In this document: positions 26,201-40,679 of the stretch, in pieces
Layout of the letters: each line of letters starts with the position of its first letter
Position numbering within the stretch: position 1 is the stretch's first letter
Assembly: GCA_964057225.1 (NCBI GenBank)
Contig: OZ059900.1
Span: 2,862,501 to 2,926,500, forward strand
Direction: 5' to 3'
DNA: 64,000 nucleotides
Source of the DNA: Auanema rhodensis
Lineage: Eukaryota > Nematoda > Chromadorea > Rhabditida > Rhabditidae
Translations under genes and position numbers: made by a program
The notes under the pieces: model-generated
The model's database searches: none
Told to the model about the DNA's origin: nothing
The model's input: only the letters and a program-made list of their open reading frames with translations

Positions 26201-29200
26201 TATTCGTTAAGATTTGAGAATCAAACATACAATACACAAAATCAGTCTATTTTTATGAGCTTGCACTGATATATATTCATTTTGATCAAAAAAGGTCGAA
26301 AATAGAAAGAATTTTTGAAATTTCCGAGTTTTGAGTCTAATTTGGCTAAATCGCTCATATACATGATCAGAAGCATAGTTTTACTGTCTATGATAACAAA
26401 AGTCTTCAAATATACACTAATAATGATTAAATCACTGAATTTCACTCAAATAGCATTACTACACTAAGTATGGTCGTTTTTATGCCTTTAACACCATATA
26501 CTCACCGATTTTTGGTACAAAATCTGTAATACTTGTAAATTTTGATCATATTTGTTAAGATTCGAGAATCAAACACATAATACACGAAATAAGTCTATTT
26601 TTACAAGTTTGCACTGATATATATTCATTTTGATCAAAAAAGGTCGAAAATAGAAAGAATTTTTGAAATTTCCGAGTTTTGAGTCTAATTTGGCTAAATC
26701 GCTCATATACATGATCAGAAGCATAGTTTTACTGTCTATGATAACAAAAGTCTTCAAATATACACTAATAATGATTAAATCACTGAATTTCACTCAAATA
26801 GCATTACTACACTAAGTATGGTCGTTTTTATGCCTTTAACACCATATACTCACCGATTTTTGGTACAAAATCTGTAATACTTGTAAATTTTGATCATATT
26901 TGTTAAGATTCGAGAATCAAACACATAATACACGAAATAAGTCTATTTTTACAAGTTTGCACTGATATATATTCATTTTGATCAAAAAAGGTCGAAAATA
27001 GAAAGAATTTTTGAAATTTCCGAGTTTTGAGTCTAATTTGGCTAAATCGCTCATATATATGATCAAAAGCATAGTTTTACTGTCTATGATAACAAGAGTC
27101 TTCAAATATACACTAATAATGATTAAATCACTGAATTTCACTCAAATAGCATTACTACACTAAGTATGGTCGTTTTTATGCCTTTAACACCATATACTCA
27201 CCGATTTTTGGTACAAAATCTGTAATACTTGTAAATTTTGATCATATTTGTTAAGATTCGAGAATCAAACACATAATACACGAAATAAGTCTATTTTTAC
27301 AAGTTTGCACTGATATTTATTCATTTTGATCAAAAAAGGTCGAAAATAGAAAGAATTTTTGAAATTTCCGAGTTTTGAGTCCAATTTGGCTAAATCGCTC
27401 ATATATAAGATCAAAAGCATAGTTTTATTGTCTATAACAACAAAAGTCATCAATTAAACGCTTGTGATGTTTAAATACTGAATTTCGCTCAAATAGCATT
27501 ACTACACTAAGTATGGTCGTTTTTATGCCTTTAACACCATATACTCACCGATTTTTGGTACAAAATCTGTAATACTCGTAAATTTTGATCATATTCGTTA
27601 AGATTTGAGAATCAAACATACAATACACAAAATCAGTCTATTTTTATGAGCTTGCACTGATATATATTCATTTTGATCAAAAAAGGTCGAAAATAGAAAG
27701 AATTTTTGAAATTTCCGAGTTTTGAGTCTAATTTGGCTAAATCGCTCATATATATGATCAGAAGCATAGTTTTATTGTCTATGACAACAAAAGTCATCAA
27801 TTAAACGCTAGTGATGTTTAAATACTGATTTTCGCTCAAATAGCATTACTACACTAAGTATGGTCGTTTTTATGCCTTTAACACCATATACTCACCGATT
27901 TTTGGTACAAAATCTGTAATACTCGTAAATTTTGATCATATTCGTTAAGATTTGAGAATCAAACATACAATACACAAAATCAGTCTATTTTTATGAGCTT
28001 GCACTGATATATATTCATTTTGATCAAAAAAGGTCGAAAATAGAAAGAATTTTTGAAATTTCCGAGTTTTGAGTCTAATTTGGCTAAATCGCTCATATAC
28101 ATGATCAGAAGCATAGTTTTACTGTCTATGATAACAAAAGTCTTCAAATATACACTAATAATGATTAAATCACTGAATTTCACTCAAATAGCATTACTAC
28201 ACTAAGTATGGTCGTTTTTATGCCTTTAACACCATATACTCACCGATTTTTGGTACAAAATCTGTAATACTTGTAAATTTTGATCATATTTGTTAAGATT
28301 CGAGAATCAAACACATAATACACGAAATAAGTCTATTTTTACAAGTTTGCACTGATATATATTCATTTTGATCAAAAAAGGTCGAAAATAGAAAGAATTT
28401 TTGAAATTTCCGAGTTTTGAGTCTAATTTGGCTAAATCGCTCATATACATGATCAGAAGCATAGTTTTACTGTCTATGATAACAAAAGTCTTCAAATATA
28501 CACTAATAATGATTAAATCACTGAATTTCACTCAAATAGCATTACTACACTAAGTATGGTCGTTTTTATGCCTTTAACACCATATACTCACCGATTTTTG
28601 GTACAAAATCTGTAATACTTGTAAATTTTGATCATATTTGTTAAGATTTGAGAATCAAACATACAATACACAAAATCAGTCTATTTTTATGAGCTTGCAC
28701 TGATATATATTCATTTTGATCAAAAAAGGTCGAAAATAGAAAGAATTTTTGAAATTTCCGAGTTTTGAGTCTAATTTGGCTAAATCGCTCATATACATGA
28801 TCAGAAGCATAGTTTTACTGTCTATGATAACAAAAGTCTTCAAATATACACTAATAATGATTAAATCACTGAATTTCACTCAAATAGCATTACTACACTA
28901 AGTATGGTCGTTTTTATGCCTTTAACACCATATACTCACCGATTTTTGGTACAAAATCTGTAATACTTGTAAATTTTGATCATATTCGTTAAGATGCGAG
29001 AATCAAACACATAATACACGAAATAAGTCTAGTTTTATGAGGTTGCACTGATATTTATTCATTTTGATCAAAAAAGGTCGAAAATAGAAAGAATTTTTGA
29101 AATTTCCGAGTTTTGAGTCTAATTTGGCTAAATCGCTCATATATATGATCAAAAGCATAGTTTTATTGTCTATGACAACAAAAGTCATCAATTAAACGCT

Positions 29201-29900
29201 AGTGATGTTTAAATACTGAATTTCGCTCAAATAGCATTACTACACTAAGTATGGTCGTTTTTATGCCTTTAACACCATATACTCAACGATTTTTGGTACA
29301 AAATCTGTAATACTCGTAAATTCTGATCATATTCGTTAAGATTTGAGAATCAAACATACAATACACAAAATCAGTCTATTTTTATGAGCTTGCACTGATA
29401 TATATTCATTTTGATCAAAAAGGGTCGAAAATAGAAAGAATTTTTGAAATTTCCGAGTTTTGAGTCTAATTTGGCTAAATCGCTCATATACATGATCAGA
29501 AGCATAGTTTTATTGTCTATGACAACAAAAGTCATCAATTAAACGCTAGTGATGTTTAAATACTGAATTTCGCTCAAATAGCATTACTACACTAAGTATG
29601 GTCGTTTTTATGCCTTTAACACCATATACTCACCGATTTTTGGTACAAAATCTGTAATACTCGTAAATTTTGATCATATTCGTTAAGATTTGAGAATCAA
29701 ACATACAATACACAAAATCAGTCTATTTTTATGAGCTTGCACTGATATATATTCATTTTGATCAAAAAAGGTCGAAAATAGAAAGAATTTTTGAAATTTC
29801 CGAGTTTTGAGTCTAATTTGGCTAAATCGCTCATATACATGATCAGAAGCATAGTTTTATTGTCTATGACAACAAAAGTCATCAATTAAACGCTAGTGAT
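23299..29900 (+). repeat. Long higher-order repeat, copy II (19 monomers, 6,602 bp)
   Basis: Monomers 68-86, phase points 23442 to 29697, with the same order as copy I plus one extra triplet. The triplet starts at 24485, 25527 and 27265, the first two exactly 1,042 bp apart. Copy II shares AATAAGTGTATT (about 23812), TTTATAAGCTTGC (about 24168) and TTTTTACGAG in its first two triplets with copy III but not with copy I, so II and III are closest relatives. Confidence 0.92.
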
Positions 29901-32900
29901 GTTTAAATACTGATTTTCGCTCAAATAGCATTACTACACTAAGTATGGTCGTTTTTATGCCTTTAACACCATATACTCACCGATTTTTGGTACAAAATCT
30001 GTAATACTTGTAAATTTTGATCATATTCGTTAAGATTCGAGAATCAAACACATAATACACGAAATAAGTCTAGTTTTATGAGTTTGCACTGATATTTATT
30101 CATTTTGATCAAAAAAGGTCGAAAATAGAAAGAATTTTTGAATTTTCCGAGTTTTGAGTCCAATTGGGCTAAATCGCTCATATATATGATCAAAAGCATA
30201 GTTTTACTGTCTATGATAACAAAAGTCTTCAAATATACACTAATAATGTGTAAATCACTGAATTTCACTCAAATAGCATTACTACACTAAGTATGGTCGT
30301 TTTTATGCCTTTAACACCATATACTCACCGATTTTTGGTACAAAATCTGTAATACTTGTAAATTTTGATCATATTCGTTAAGATTCGAGAATCAAACACA
30401 TAATACACGTAATAAGTGTATTTTTATGAGTTTGCACTGATATTTATTCATTTTGATCAAAAAAGGTCGAAAATAGAAAGAATTTTTGAAATTTCCGAGT
30501 TTTGAGTCTAATTTGGCTAAATCGCTCATATATATGATCAGAAGCATAGTTTTATTGTCTATGACAACAAAAATCATCAATTAAACGCTAGTGATGTTTA
30601 AATACTGATTTTCGCTCAAATAGGATTACTACACTAAGTATGGTCGTTTTTATGCCTTTAACACCATATACTCACCGATTTTTGGTACAAAATCTGTAAT
30701 ACTCGTAAATTTTGATCATATTCGTTAAGATTTGAGAATCAAACATACAATACACAAAATCAGTCTATTTTTATAAGCTTGCACTGATATATATTCATTT
30801 TGATCAAAAAAGGTCGAAAATAGAAAGAATTTTTGAAATTTCCGAGTTTTGAGTCTAATTTGGCTAAATCGCTCATATATATGATCAAAAGCATAGTTTT
30901 ACTGTCTATGATAACAAGAGTCTTCAAATATACACTAATAATGATTAAATCACTGAATTTCACTCAAATAGCATTACTACACTAAGTATGGTCGTTTTTA
31001 TGCCTTTAACACCATATACTCACCGATTTTTGGTACAAAATCTGTAATACTTGTAAATTTTGATCATATTTGTTAAGATTCGAGAATCAAACACATAATA
31101 CACGAAATAAGTCTATTTTTACGAGTTTGCACTGATATTTATTCATTTTGATCAAAAAAGGTCGAAAATAGAAAGAATTTTTGAAATTTCCGAGTTTTGA
31201 GTCCAATTTGGCTAAATCGCTCATATATAAGATCAAAAGCATAGTTTTATTGTCTATAACAACAAAAGTCATCAATTAAACGCTTGTGATGTTTAAATAC
31301 TGAATTTCGCTCAAATAGCATTACTACACTAAGTATGGTCGTTTTTATGCCTTTAACACCATATACTCACCGATTTTTGGTACAAAATCTGTAATACTCG
31401 TAAATTTTGATCATATTCGTTAAGATTTGAGAATCAAACATACAATACACAAAATCAGTCTATTTTTATGAGCTTGCACTGATATATATTCATTTTGATC
31501 AAAAAAGGTCGAAAATAGAAAGAATTTTTGAAATTTCCGAGTTTTGAGTCTAATTTGGCTAAATCGCTCATATATATGATCAGAAGCATAGTTTTATTGT
31601 CTATGACAACAAAAGTCATCAATTAAACGCTAGTGATGTTTAAATACTGATTTTCGCTCAAATAGCATTACTACACTAAGTATGGTCGTTTTTATGCCTT
31701 TAACACCATATACTCACCGATTTTTGGTACAAAATCTGTAATACTCGTAAATTTTGATCATATTCGTTAAGATTTGAGAATCAAACATACAATACACAAA
31801 ATCAGTCTATTTTTATGAGCTTGCACTGATATATATTCATTTTGATCAAAAAAGGTCGAAAATAGAAAGAATTTTTGAAATTTCCGAGTTTTGAGTCTAA
31901 TTTGGCTAAATCGCTCATATACATGATCAGAAGCATAGTTTTACTGTCTATGATAACAAAAGTCTTCAAATATACACTAATAATGATTAAATCACTGAAT
32001 TTCACTCAAATAGCATTACTACACTAAGTATGGTCGTTTTTATGCCTTTAACACCATATACTCACCGATTTTTGGTACAAAATCTGTAATACTTGTAAAT
32101 TTTGATCATATTTGTTAAGATTCGAGAATCAAACACATAATACACGAAATAAGTCTATTTTTACGAGTTTGCACTGATATTTATTCATTTTGATCAAAAA
32201 AGGTCGAAAATAGAAAGAATTTTTGAAATTTCCGAGTTTTGAGTCCAATTTGGCTAAATCGCTCATATATAAGATCAAAAGCATAGTTTTATTGTCTATA
32301 ACAACAAAAGTCATCAATTAAACGCTTGTGATGTTTAAATACTGAATTTCGCTCAAATAGCATTACTACACTAAGTATGGTCGTTTTTATGCCTTTAACA
32401 CCATATACTCACCGATTTTTGGTACAAAATCTGTAATACTCGTAAATTTTGATCATATTCGTTAAGATTTGAGAATCAAACATACAATACACAAAATCAG
32501 TCTATTTTTATGAGCTTGCACTGATATATATTCATTTTGATCAAAAAAGGTCGAAAATAGAAAGAATTTTTGAAATTTCCGAGTTTTGAGTCTAATTTGG
32601 CTAAATCGCTCATATATATGATCAGAAGCATAGTTTTATTGTCTATGACAACAAAAGTCATCAATTAAACGCTAGTGATGTTTAAATACTGATTTTCGCT
32701 CAAATAGCATTACTACACTAAGTATGGTCGTTTTTATGCCTTTAACACCATATACTCACCGATTTTTGGTACAAAATCTGTAATACTCGTAAATTTTGAT
32801 CATATTCGTTAAGATTTGAGAATCAAACATACAATACACAAAATCAGTCTATTTTTATGAGCTTGCACTGATATATATTCATTTTGATCAAAAAAGGTCG

Positions 32901-34071
32901 AAAATAGAAAGAATTTTTGAAATTTCCGAGTTTTGAGTCTAATTTGGCTAAATCGCTCATATACATGATCAGAAGCATAGTTTTACTGTCTATGATAACA
33001 AAAGTCTTCAAATATACACTAATAATGATTAAATCACTGAATTTCACTCAAATAGCATTACTACACTAAGTATGGTCGTTTTTATGCCTTTAACACCATA
33101 TACTCACCGATTTTTGGTACAAAATCTGTAATACTTGTAAATTTTGATCATATTTGTTAAGATTCGAGAATCAAACACATAATACACGAAATAAGTCTAT
33201 TTTTACAAGTTTGCACTGATATATATTCATTTTGATCAAAAAAGGTCGAAAATAGAAAGAATTTTTGAAATTTCCGAGTTTTGAGTCTAATTTGGCTAAA
33301 TCGCTCATATACATGATCAGAAGCATAGTTTTACTGTCTATGATAACAAAAGTCTTCAAATATACACTAATAATGATTAAATCACTGAATTTCACTCAAA
33401 TAGCATTACTACACTAAGTATGGTCGTTTTTATGCCTTTAACACCATATACTCACCGATTTTTGGTACAAAATCTGTAATACTTGTAAATTTTGATCATA
33501 TTTGTTAAGATTTGAGAATCAAACATACAATACACAAAATCAGTCTATTTTTATGAGCTTGCACTGATATATATTCATTTTGATCAAAAAAGGTCGAAAA
33601 TAGAAAGAATTTTTGAAATTTCCGAGTTTTGAGTCTAATTTGGCTAAATCGCTCATATACATGATCAGAAGCATAGTTTTACTGTCTATGATAACAAAAG
33701 TCTTCAAATATACACTAATAATGATTAAATCACTGAATTTCACTCAAATAGCATTACTACACTAAGTATGGTCGTTTTTATGCCTTTAACACCATATACT
33801 CACCGATTTTTGGTACAAAATCTGTAATACTTGTAAATTTTGATCATATTCGTTAAGATTCGAGAATCAAACACATAATACACGAAATAAGTCTAGTTTT
33901 ATGAGGTTGCACTGATATTTATTCATTTTGATCAAAAAAGGTCGAAAATAGAAAGAATTTTTGAATTTTCCGAGTTTTGAGTCCAATTGGGCTAAATCGC
34001 TCATATATATGATCAAAAGCATAGTTTTACTGTCTATGATAACAAAAGTCTTCAAATATACACTAATAATG
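29901..34071 (+). repeat. Long higher-order repeat, copy III (12 monomers, internally shortened)
   Basis: Monomers 87-98. Monomers 87-95 match 68-76 one for one. Then 96-97 match 82-83 (or 77 followed by 83), so five monomers (1,738 bp) present in copy II are missing. Monomer 98 (33867) has the GAGGTTGCAC base of monomer 84 but otherwise the GATTCGAG, GAATTTTCC and CCAATTGGG of monomer 87, which begins the next unit. The array then moves to a different pattern. Confidence 0.88.
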
Positions 34072-35461
34072 TGTAAATCACTGAATTTCACTCAAATAGC
34101 ATTACTACACTAAGTATGGTCGTTTTTATGCCTTTAACACCATATACTCACCGATTTTTGGTACAAAATCTGTAATACTTGTAAATTTTGATCATATTTG
34201 TTAAGATTCGAGAATCAAACACATAATACACAAAATAAGTCTATTTTTACAAGTTTGCACTGATATTTATTCATTTTGATCAAAAAAGGTCGAAAATAGA
34301 AAGAATTTTTGAAATTTCCGAGTTTTGAGTCCAATTTGGCTAAATCGCTCATATATAAGATCAAAAGCATAGTTTTATTGTCTATAACAACAAAAGTCAT
34401 CAATTAAACGCTTGTGATGTTTAAATACTGAATTTCGCTCAAATAGCATTACTACACTAAGTATGGTCGTTTTTATGCCTTTAACACCATATACTCACCG
34501 ATTTTTGGTACAAAATCTGTAATACTCGTAAATTTTGATCATATTCGTTAAGATTTGAGAATCAAACATACAATACACAAAATCAGTCTATTTTTATGAG
34601 CTTGCACTGATATATATTCATTTTGATCAAAAAAGGTCGAAAATAGAAAGAATTTTTGAAATTTCCGAGTTTTGAGTCTAATTTGGCTAAATCGCTCATA
34701 TATATGATCAGAAGCATAGTTTTATTGTCTATGACAACAAAAGTCATCAATTAAACGCTAGTGATGTTTAAATACTGATTTTTGCTCAAATAGCATTACT
34801 ACACTAAGTATGGTCGTTTTTATGCCTTTAACACCATATACTCACCGATTTTTGGTACAAAATCTGTAATACTCGTAAATTTTGATCATATTCGTTAAGA
34901 TTTGAAAATCAAACACACAATAAACAGAATCAGTCTATTTTTATGAGTTTGCACTGATATATATTCATTTTGATCAAAAAAGGTCGAAAATAGAAAGAAT
35001 TTTTGAAATTTCCGAGTTTTGAGTCTAATTTGGCTAAATCGCTCATATATATGATCAAAAGCATAGTTTTACTGTCTATGATAACAAAAGTCTTCAAATA
35101 TACACTAATAATGTGTAAATCACTGAATTTCACTCAAATAGCTTTACTACACTAAGTATGGTCGTTTTTATGCCTTTAACACCATATACTCACCGATTTT
35201 TGGTACAAAATCTGTAATACTTGTAAATTTTGATCATATTCGTTAAGATTCGAGAATCAAACATACAATACACAAAATCAGTCTATTTTTATGAGCTTGC
35301 ACTGATATATATTCATTTTGATCAAAAAAGGTCGAAAATAGAAAGAATTTTTGAAATTTACGAGTTTTGAGTCTAATTTGGCTAAATCGCTCATATATAT
35401 GATCAAAAGCATAGTTTTACTGTCTATGATAACAAAAGTCTTCAAATATACACTAATAATG
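34072..35461 (+). repeat. Monomers 99-102: end of the long repeat, paired with 51464-52853
   Basis: Monomer 99 is the TATATAAGATC copy of the triplet and 100 its partner; 101 (about 34890-34935) carries the rare GATTTGAAAATC and CAATAAACAGAATC; 102 is L4 with TTTACGAG. The same four-monomer series, including the rare GATTTGAAAATC, recurs at 51607-52996, 17,392 bp away. Confidence 0.87.
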
Positions 35462-37548
35462 ATTAAATCACTGAATTTCACTCAAATAGCATTACTACAC
35501 TAAGTATGGTCGTTTTTATGCCTTTAACACCATATACTCACCGATTTCTGGTACAAAATCTGTGATACTCGTAAATTTTGATCATATTCGGTGAGATTCG
35601 AGAATCAAACACACAATACACGAAATAAGTTTATTTTTACGAGTTTGCACTGATATTTATTCATTTTGATCAAAAAAGGTCGAAAATAGAAAGAATTTTT
35701 GAAATTTACGAGTTTTGAGTCTAATTTGGCTAAATCGCTCATATATATGATCAGAAGCATAGTTTTTTTGTCTATGACAACAAAAGTCATTAGTTAAACA
35801 CTAATGATGTTTAAATCACTAAATTTCGCTCAAATAGCATTACTACACTAAGTATGGTCGTTTTTATGCCTTTAACACCATATACTCACCGATTTTTGGT
35901 ACAAAATCTGTAATACTTGTAAATTTTGATCATATTCGTTAAGATTCGAGAATCAAACACATAATACACGAAATAAGTCTATTTTTATGAGTTTGCACTG
36001 ATATTTATTCATTTTGATCAAAAAAGGTCGAAAATAGAAAGAATTTTTGAATTTTCCGAGTTTTGAGTCCAATTGGGCTAAATCGCTCATATATATGATC
36101 AAAAGCATAGTTTTACTGTCTATGATAACAAAAGTCTTCAAATATACACTAATAATGTGTAAATCACTGAATTTCACTCAAATAGCTTTACTACACTAAG
36201 TATGGTCGTTTTTATGCCTTTAACACCATATACTCACCGATTTTTGGTACAAAATCTGTAATACTTGTAAATTTTGATCATATTCGTTAAGATCCGAGAA
36301 ACAAACACATAATACACGAAATAAGTCTATTTTTATGAGTTTGCACTGATATTTATTCATTTTGATCAAAAAAGGTCGAAAATAGAAAGAATTTTTGAAA
36401 TTTCCGAGTTTTGAGTCTAATTGGGCTAAATCGCTCATATATATGATCAAAAGCATAGTTTTACTGTCTATGATAACAAAAGTCTTCAAATATACACTAA
36501 TAATGATTTAATCACTGAATTTCACTCAAATAGCATTACTACACTAAGTATGGTCGTTTTTATGCCTTTAACACCATATACTCACCGATTTTTGGTACAA
36601 AATCTGTGACACTCGTAAATTTTGATCATGTTCGGTGAGATTCGAGAATCAAACACACAATACACGAAATAAGTTTATTTTTACGAGTTTGCACTGATAT
36701 TTATTCATTTTTATCAAAAAAGGTCGAAAATAGAAAGAATTTTTGAAATTTCCGAGTTTTGAGTCTAATTTGGCTAAATCGCTCATATATATGATCAAAA
36801 GCATAGTTTCACTGTCTATGATAACAAAAGTCTTCAAATATACACTAATAATGTGTAAATCACTGAATTTCACTCAAATAGCATTACTACACTAAGTATG
36901 GTCGTTTTTATGCCTTTAACACCATATACTCACCGATTTTTGGTACAAAATCTGTGATACTCGTAAATTTTGATCATATTCGGTGAGATTCGAGAATCAA
37001 ACACACAATACACGAAATAAGTTTATTTTTACGAGTTTGCACTGATATTTATTCATTTTGATCAAAAAAGGTCGAAAATAGAAAGAATTTTTGAAATTTC
37101 CGAGTTTTGAGTCTAATTTGGCTAAATCGCTCATATATATGATCAAAAGCATAGTTTTATTGTCTATGACAACAAAAGTCATCAATTAAACGCTAGTGAT
37201 GTTTAAATACTGAATTTCGCTCAAATAGCATTACTACACTAAGTATGGTCGTTTTTATGCCTTTAACACCATATACTCACCGATTTTTGGTACAAAATCT
37301 GTAATACTTGTAAATTTTGATCATATTCGTTAAGATTCGAGAATCAAACACATAATACACGAAATAAGTCTATTTTTATGAGTTTGCACTGATATTTATT
37401 CATTTTGATCAAAAAAGGTCGAAAATAGAAAGAATTTTTGAATTTTCCGAGTTTTGAGTCCAATTGGGCTAAATCGCTCATATATATGATCAAAAGCATA
37501 GTTTTACTGTCTATGATAACAAAAGTCTTCAAATATACACTAATAATG
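35462..37548 (+). repeat. 6-monomer duplication, copy 1 (2,087 bp)
   Basis: Monomers 103-108, phase points 35605 to 37344. Private markers shared with copy 2 are CGATTTCTGG (about 35543), GATCCGAGAAAC (36292), GTGACACTCG (about 36606) and CATGTTCGG linked to TTTTTATCAAAA (about 36627 and 36708). Confidence 0.92.
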
Positions 37549-39287
37549 ATTAAATCACTGAATTTCACTCAAATAGCATTACTACACTAAGTATGGTCGT
37601 TTTTATGCCTTTAACACCATATACTCACCGATTTCTGGTACAAAATCTGTGATACTCGTAAATTTTGATCATATTCGGTGAGATTCGAGAATCAAACACA
37701 CAATACACGAAATAAGTTTATTTTTACGAGTTTGCACTGATATTTATTCATTTTGATCAAAAAAGGTCGAAAATAGAAAGAATTTTTGAAATTTACGAGT
37801 TTTGAGTCTAATTTGGCTAAATCGCTCATATATATGATCAGAAGCATAGTTTTTTTGTCTATGACAACAAAAGTCATTAGTTAAACACTAATGATGTTTA
37901 AATCACTAAATTTCGCTCAAATAGCATTACTACACTAAGTATGGTCGTTTTTATGCCTTTAACACCATATACTCACCGATTTTTGGTACAAAATCTGTAA
38001 TACTTGTAAATTTTGATCATATTCGTTAAGATTCGAGAATCAAACACATAATACACGAAATAAGTCTATTTTTATGAGTTTGCACTGATATTTATTCATT
38101 TTGATCAAAAAAGGTCGAAAATAGAAAGAATTTTTGAATTTTCCGAGTTTTGAGTCCAATTGGGCTAAATCGCTCATATATATGATCAAAAGCATAGTTT
38201 TACTGTCTATGATAACAAAAGTCTTCAAATATACACTAATAATGTGTAAATCACTGAATTTCACTCAAATAGCTTTACTACACTAAGTATGGTCGTTTTT
38301 ATGCCTTTAACACCATATACTCACCGATTTTTGGTACAAAATCTGTAATACTTGTAAATTTTGATCATATTCGTTAAGATCCGAGAAACAAACACATAAT
38401 ACACGAAATAAGTCTATTTTTATGAGTTTGCACTGATATTTATTCATTTTGATCAAAAAAGGTCGAAAATAGAAAGAATTTTTGAAATTTCCGAGTTTTG
38501 AGTCTAATTGGGCTAAATCGCTCATATATATGATCAAAAGCATAGTTTTACTGTCTATGATAACAAAAGTCTTCAAATATACACTAATAATGATTTAATC
38601 ACTGAATTTCACTCAAATAGCATTACTACACTAAGTATGGTCGTTTTTATGCCTTTAACACCATATACTCACCGATTTTTGGTACAAAATCTGTGACACT
38701 CGTAAATTTTGATCATGTTCGGTGAGATTCGAGAATCAAACACACAATACACGAAATAAGTTTATTTTTACGAGTTTGCACTGATATTTATTCATTTTTA
38801 TCAAAAAAGGTCGAAAATAGAAAGAATTTTTGAAATTTCCGAGTTTTGAGTCTAATTTGGCTAAATCGCTCATATATATGATCAAAAGCATAGTTTCACT
38901 GTCTATGATAACAAAAGTCTTCAAATATACACTAATAATGTGTAAATCACTGAATTTCACTCAAATAGCATTACTACACTAAGTATGGTCGTTTTTATGC
39001 CTTTAACACCATATACTCACCGATTTTTGGTACAAAATCTGTGATACTCGTAAATTTTGATCATATTCGGTGAGATTCGAGAATCAAACACACAATACAC
39101 GAAATAAGTTTATTTTTACGAGTTTGCACTGATATTTATTCATTTTGATCAAAAAAGGTCGAAAATAGAAAGAATTTTTGAAATTTCCGAGTTTTGAGTC
39201 TAATTTGGCTAAATCGCTCATATATATGATCAAAAGCATAGTTTTATTGTCTATGACAACAAAAGTCATCAATTAAACGCTAGTGAT
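37549..39287 (+). repeat. 6-monomer duplication, copy 2 (first five monomers)
   Basis: Monomers 109-113 (37692-39084) match 103-107, including CGATTTCTGG (about 37631), GATCCGAGAAAC (38379), GTGACACTCG (about 38693) and CATGTTCGG. I saw essentially no difference between the copies, so the duplication is recent. The sixth monomer differs: 108 is L1+B, whereas 114 is L4+C'. Confidence 0.9.
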
Positions 39288-40679
39288 GTTTAAATACTGA
39301 ATTTCGCTCAAATAGCATTACTACACTAAGTATGGTCGTTTTTATGCCTTTAACACCATATACTCACCGATTTTTGGTACAAAATCTGTAATACTCGTAA
39401 ATTTTGATCATATTCGTTAAGATTTGAGAATCAAACATACAATACACAAAATCAGTCTATTTTTATGAGCTTGCACTGATATATATTCATTTTGATCAAA
39501 AAAGGTCGAAAATAGAAAGAATTTTTGAAATTTACGAGTTTTGAGTCTAATTTGGCTAAATCGCTCATATATATGATCAGAAGCATAGTTTTATTGTCTA
39601 TGACAACGAAAGTCATTAATTAAACACTAATGATGTTTAAATCACTAAATTTCGCTCAAATAGCATTACTACACTAAGTATGGTCGTTTTTATGCCTTTA
39701 ACACCATATACTCACCGATTTTTGGTACAAAATCTGTAATACTCGTAAATTTTGATCATATTCGGTGAGATTCGAGAATCAAACACACAATACACGAAAT
39801 AAGTTTATTTTGACGAGTTTGCACTGGTATTTATTCATTTTGATCAAAAAAGGTCGAAAATAGAAAGAATTTTTGAAATTTCCGAGTTTTGAGTCTAATT
39901 TGGCTAAATCGCTCATATATATGATCAAAAGCATAGTTTTACTGTCTATGATAACAAAAGTCTTCAAATATACACTAATAATGTGTAAATCACTGAATTT
40001 CACTCAAATAGCTTTACTACACTAAGTATGGTCGTTTTTATGCCTTTAACACCATATACTCAACGATTTTTGGTACAAAATCTGTAATACTCGTAAATTT
40101 TGATCATATTCGGTGAGATTCGAGAATCAAACACACAATACACGAAATAAGTTTATTTTTACGAGTTTGCACTGATATTTATTCATTTTGATCAAAAAAG
40201 GTCGAAAATAGAAAGAATTTTTGAAATTTACGAGTTTTGAGTCTAATTTGGCTAAATCGCTCATATATATGATCAAAAGCATAGTTTTTTTGTCTATGAC
40301 AACAAAAGTCATTAGTTAAACACTAATGATGTTTAAATCACTAAATTTCGCTCAAATAGCATTACTACACTAAGTATGGTCGTTTTTATGCCTTTAACAC
40401 CATATACTCACCGATTTTTGGTACAAAATCTGTAATACTTGTAAATTTTGATCATATTCGTTAAGATTCGAGAATCAAACACATAATACACGAAATAAGT
40501 CTATTTTTATGAGTTTGCACTGATATTTATTCATTTTGATCAAAAAAGGTCGAAAATAGAAAGAATTTTTGAAATTTACGAGTTTTGAGTCTAATTTGGC
40601 TAAATCGCTCATATATATGATCAGAAGCATAGTTTTTTTGTCTATGACAACAAAAGTCATTAGTTAAACACTAATGATG
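39288..40679 (+). repeat. Monomers 114-117: bridge segment
   Basis: L4+C' (39431), L2 with GCACTGGTATT and form B (39779), L2+C (40127) and L1+C (40475). The series C', GCACTGGTATT copy, L2+C recurs at 56127-56823, and GCACTGGTATT is otherwise found only at about 55127. Confidence 0.85.

Noticed and set aside
36220-38576. Identical 2.1-kb copies as proof of an assembly error
   Set aside because: Equally similar neighbours occur elsewhere (9-mers, 7/8-mers), which is normal for satellites; without reads an error cannot be shown, so it is listed only as a check.
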